Source: Rhizobiaceae bacterium (GTDB taxonomy: Bacteria; Pseudomonadota; Alphaproteobacteria; Rhizobiales; Rhizobiaceae). Taken from it: a stretch of DNA of 5,759 nt. Positions 5,555-5,759 of this stretch are shown here, piece by piece. The stretch is taken from positions 1 to 5,759 of the forward strand of contig SCRB01000138.1 of NCBI GenBank assembly GCA_004299545.1. Direction: 5' to 3'. Under the pieces are notes generated by a model that was not told the DNA's origin, did no database searches, and worked only from the letters and a program-made list of their open reading frames with translations. The translations under genes were made by a program, and so were the position numbers. Position 1 is the stretch's first letter. Every line of letters starts with the position of its first letter.

Positions 5555-5759
5555 GTGCCGGAATCCACTTCTGATATTCCGCTCTACCTGAGTATCGCAC
5601 GTCGGCTCGAATCCCAGATCAGTGCCGGCGCGCTCAAGGTGGGCGACCGGCTCCCTTCCGAGCGGCGGATCGCGGAGGAACTCGGTGCCAGCCGCATGAC
5701 GGCGCGCCATGCGCTCAAGCTTCTGGAGCGGCAGGGCATGGTCGAAACCCGGACGGGTC
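5555..5759 (+). CDS. GntR-family transcriptional regulator, 3' end cut by window edge
   Basis: The first 68 residues are visible and form a GntR winged helix-turn-helix. IPLYLSIARRLESQI (8-22) leads into GDRLPSERRIAEELGASRMTARHALKLLERQGMV (30-63), the family signature with P-S-E-R and the S-R-x-T-x-R recognition helix. IPLY near the start and the SRMTAR helix favour the HutC subfamily, whose C-terminal domain binds a small effector such as a phosphorylated sugar; that domain is outside the window. The start is forced to GTG 5555. An in-frame TAA ends at 5539, no other usual start codon lies between, and the next in-frame ATG (5696) is inside the helix-turn-helix. No strong ribosome binding site is seen. 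A HutC-type palindrome lies just upstream. Its place after the transporter-kinase pair suggests that it senses the substrate or its phosphate (inference). Confidence 0.9.
   Translation, partial: MPESTSDIPLYLSIARRLESQISAGALKVGDRLPSERRIAEELGASRMTARHALKLLERQGMVETRTG

Overview
This is a GC-rich window of bacterial chromosome. The codon bias and the style of the proteins (a DUF488 protein, a P-loop gluconokinase, GntR and LysR regulators) fit an alphaproteobacterium, plausibly a sphingomonad. That placement is an impression from the sequence, since no rRNA, tRNA or marker gene is present. I see no tRNA, rRNA, CRISPR array, insertion sequence or phage gene.

Left part (1-1584, + strand): the nearly complete 3' portion of a DUF488-family gene, then after a 154-base gap a P-loop gluconokinase (gntK type), then after 41 bases a 90-residue unrecognised protein that may have a winged-helix-like fold. 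A 7-bp stem-loop overlaps the stop codon of this small gene. The convergent gap that follows (1585-1672) holds a second weak stem-loop next to the stop of the opposing gene.

Right part (1673-5759): a LysR-family regulator on the - strand is divergent from a + strand pair, a CynX/NimT-type MFS transporter and an FGGY-family sugar or polyol kinase 33 bases downstream. The divergent gap (2507-2735) carries an 8-bp inverted repeat enclosing a second short stem, and a perfect 10-bp palindrome. Both are candidate control elements. Eighty bases after the kinase a GntR-family regulator begins with GTG and runs off the window. Just upstream of it lies a palindrome that matches the HutC-subfamily operator pattern GT-N-TA-N-AC.

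Reading: the right part looks like a small uptake-and-phosphorylation module. A substrate is carried by the MFS protein and phosphorylated by the FGGY kinase, and two local regulators could sense it, the divergent LysR protein and the downstream GntR protein. The substrate cannot be named from sequence. The pairing of a CynX/NimT-type carrier with an FGGY kinase is the least ordinary point in the window. The remaining genes look like ordinary housekeeping or accessory metabolism. I do not see a clearly novel defence or mobile system.
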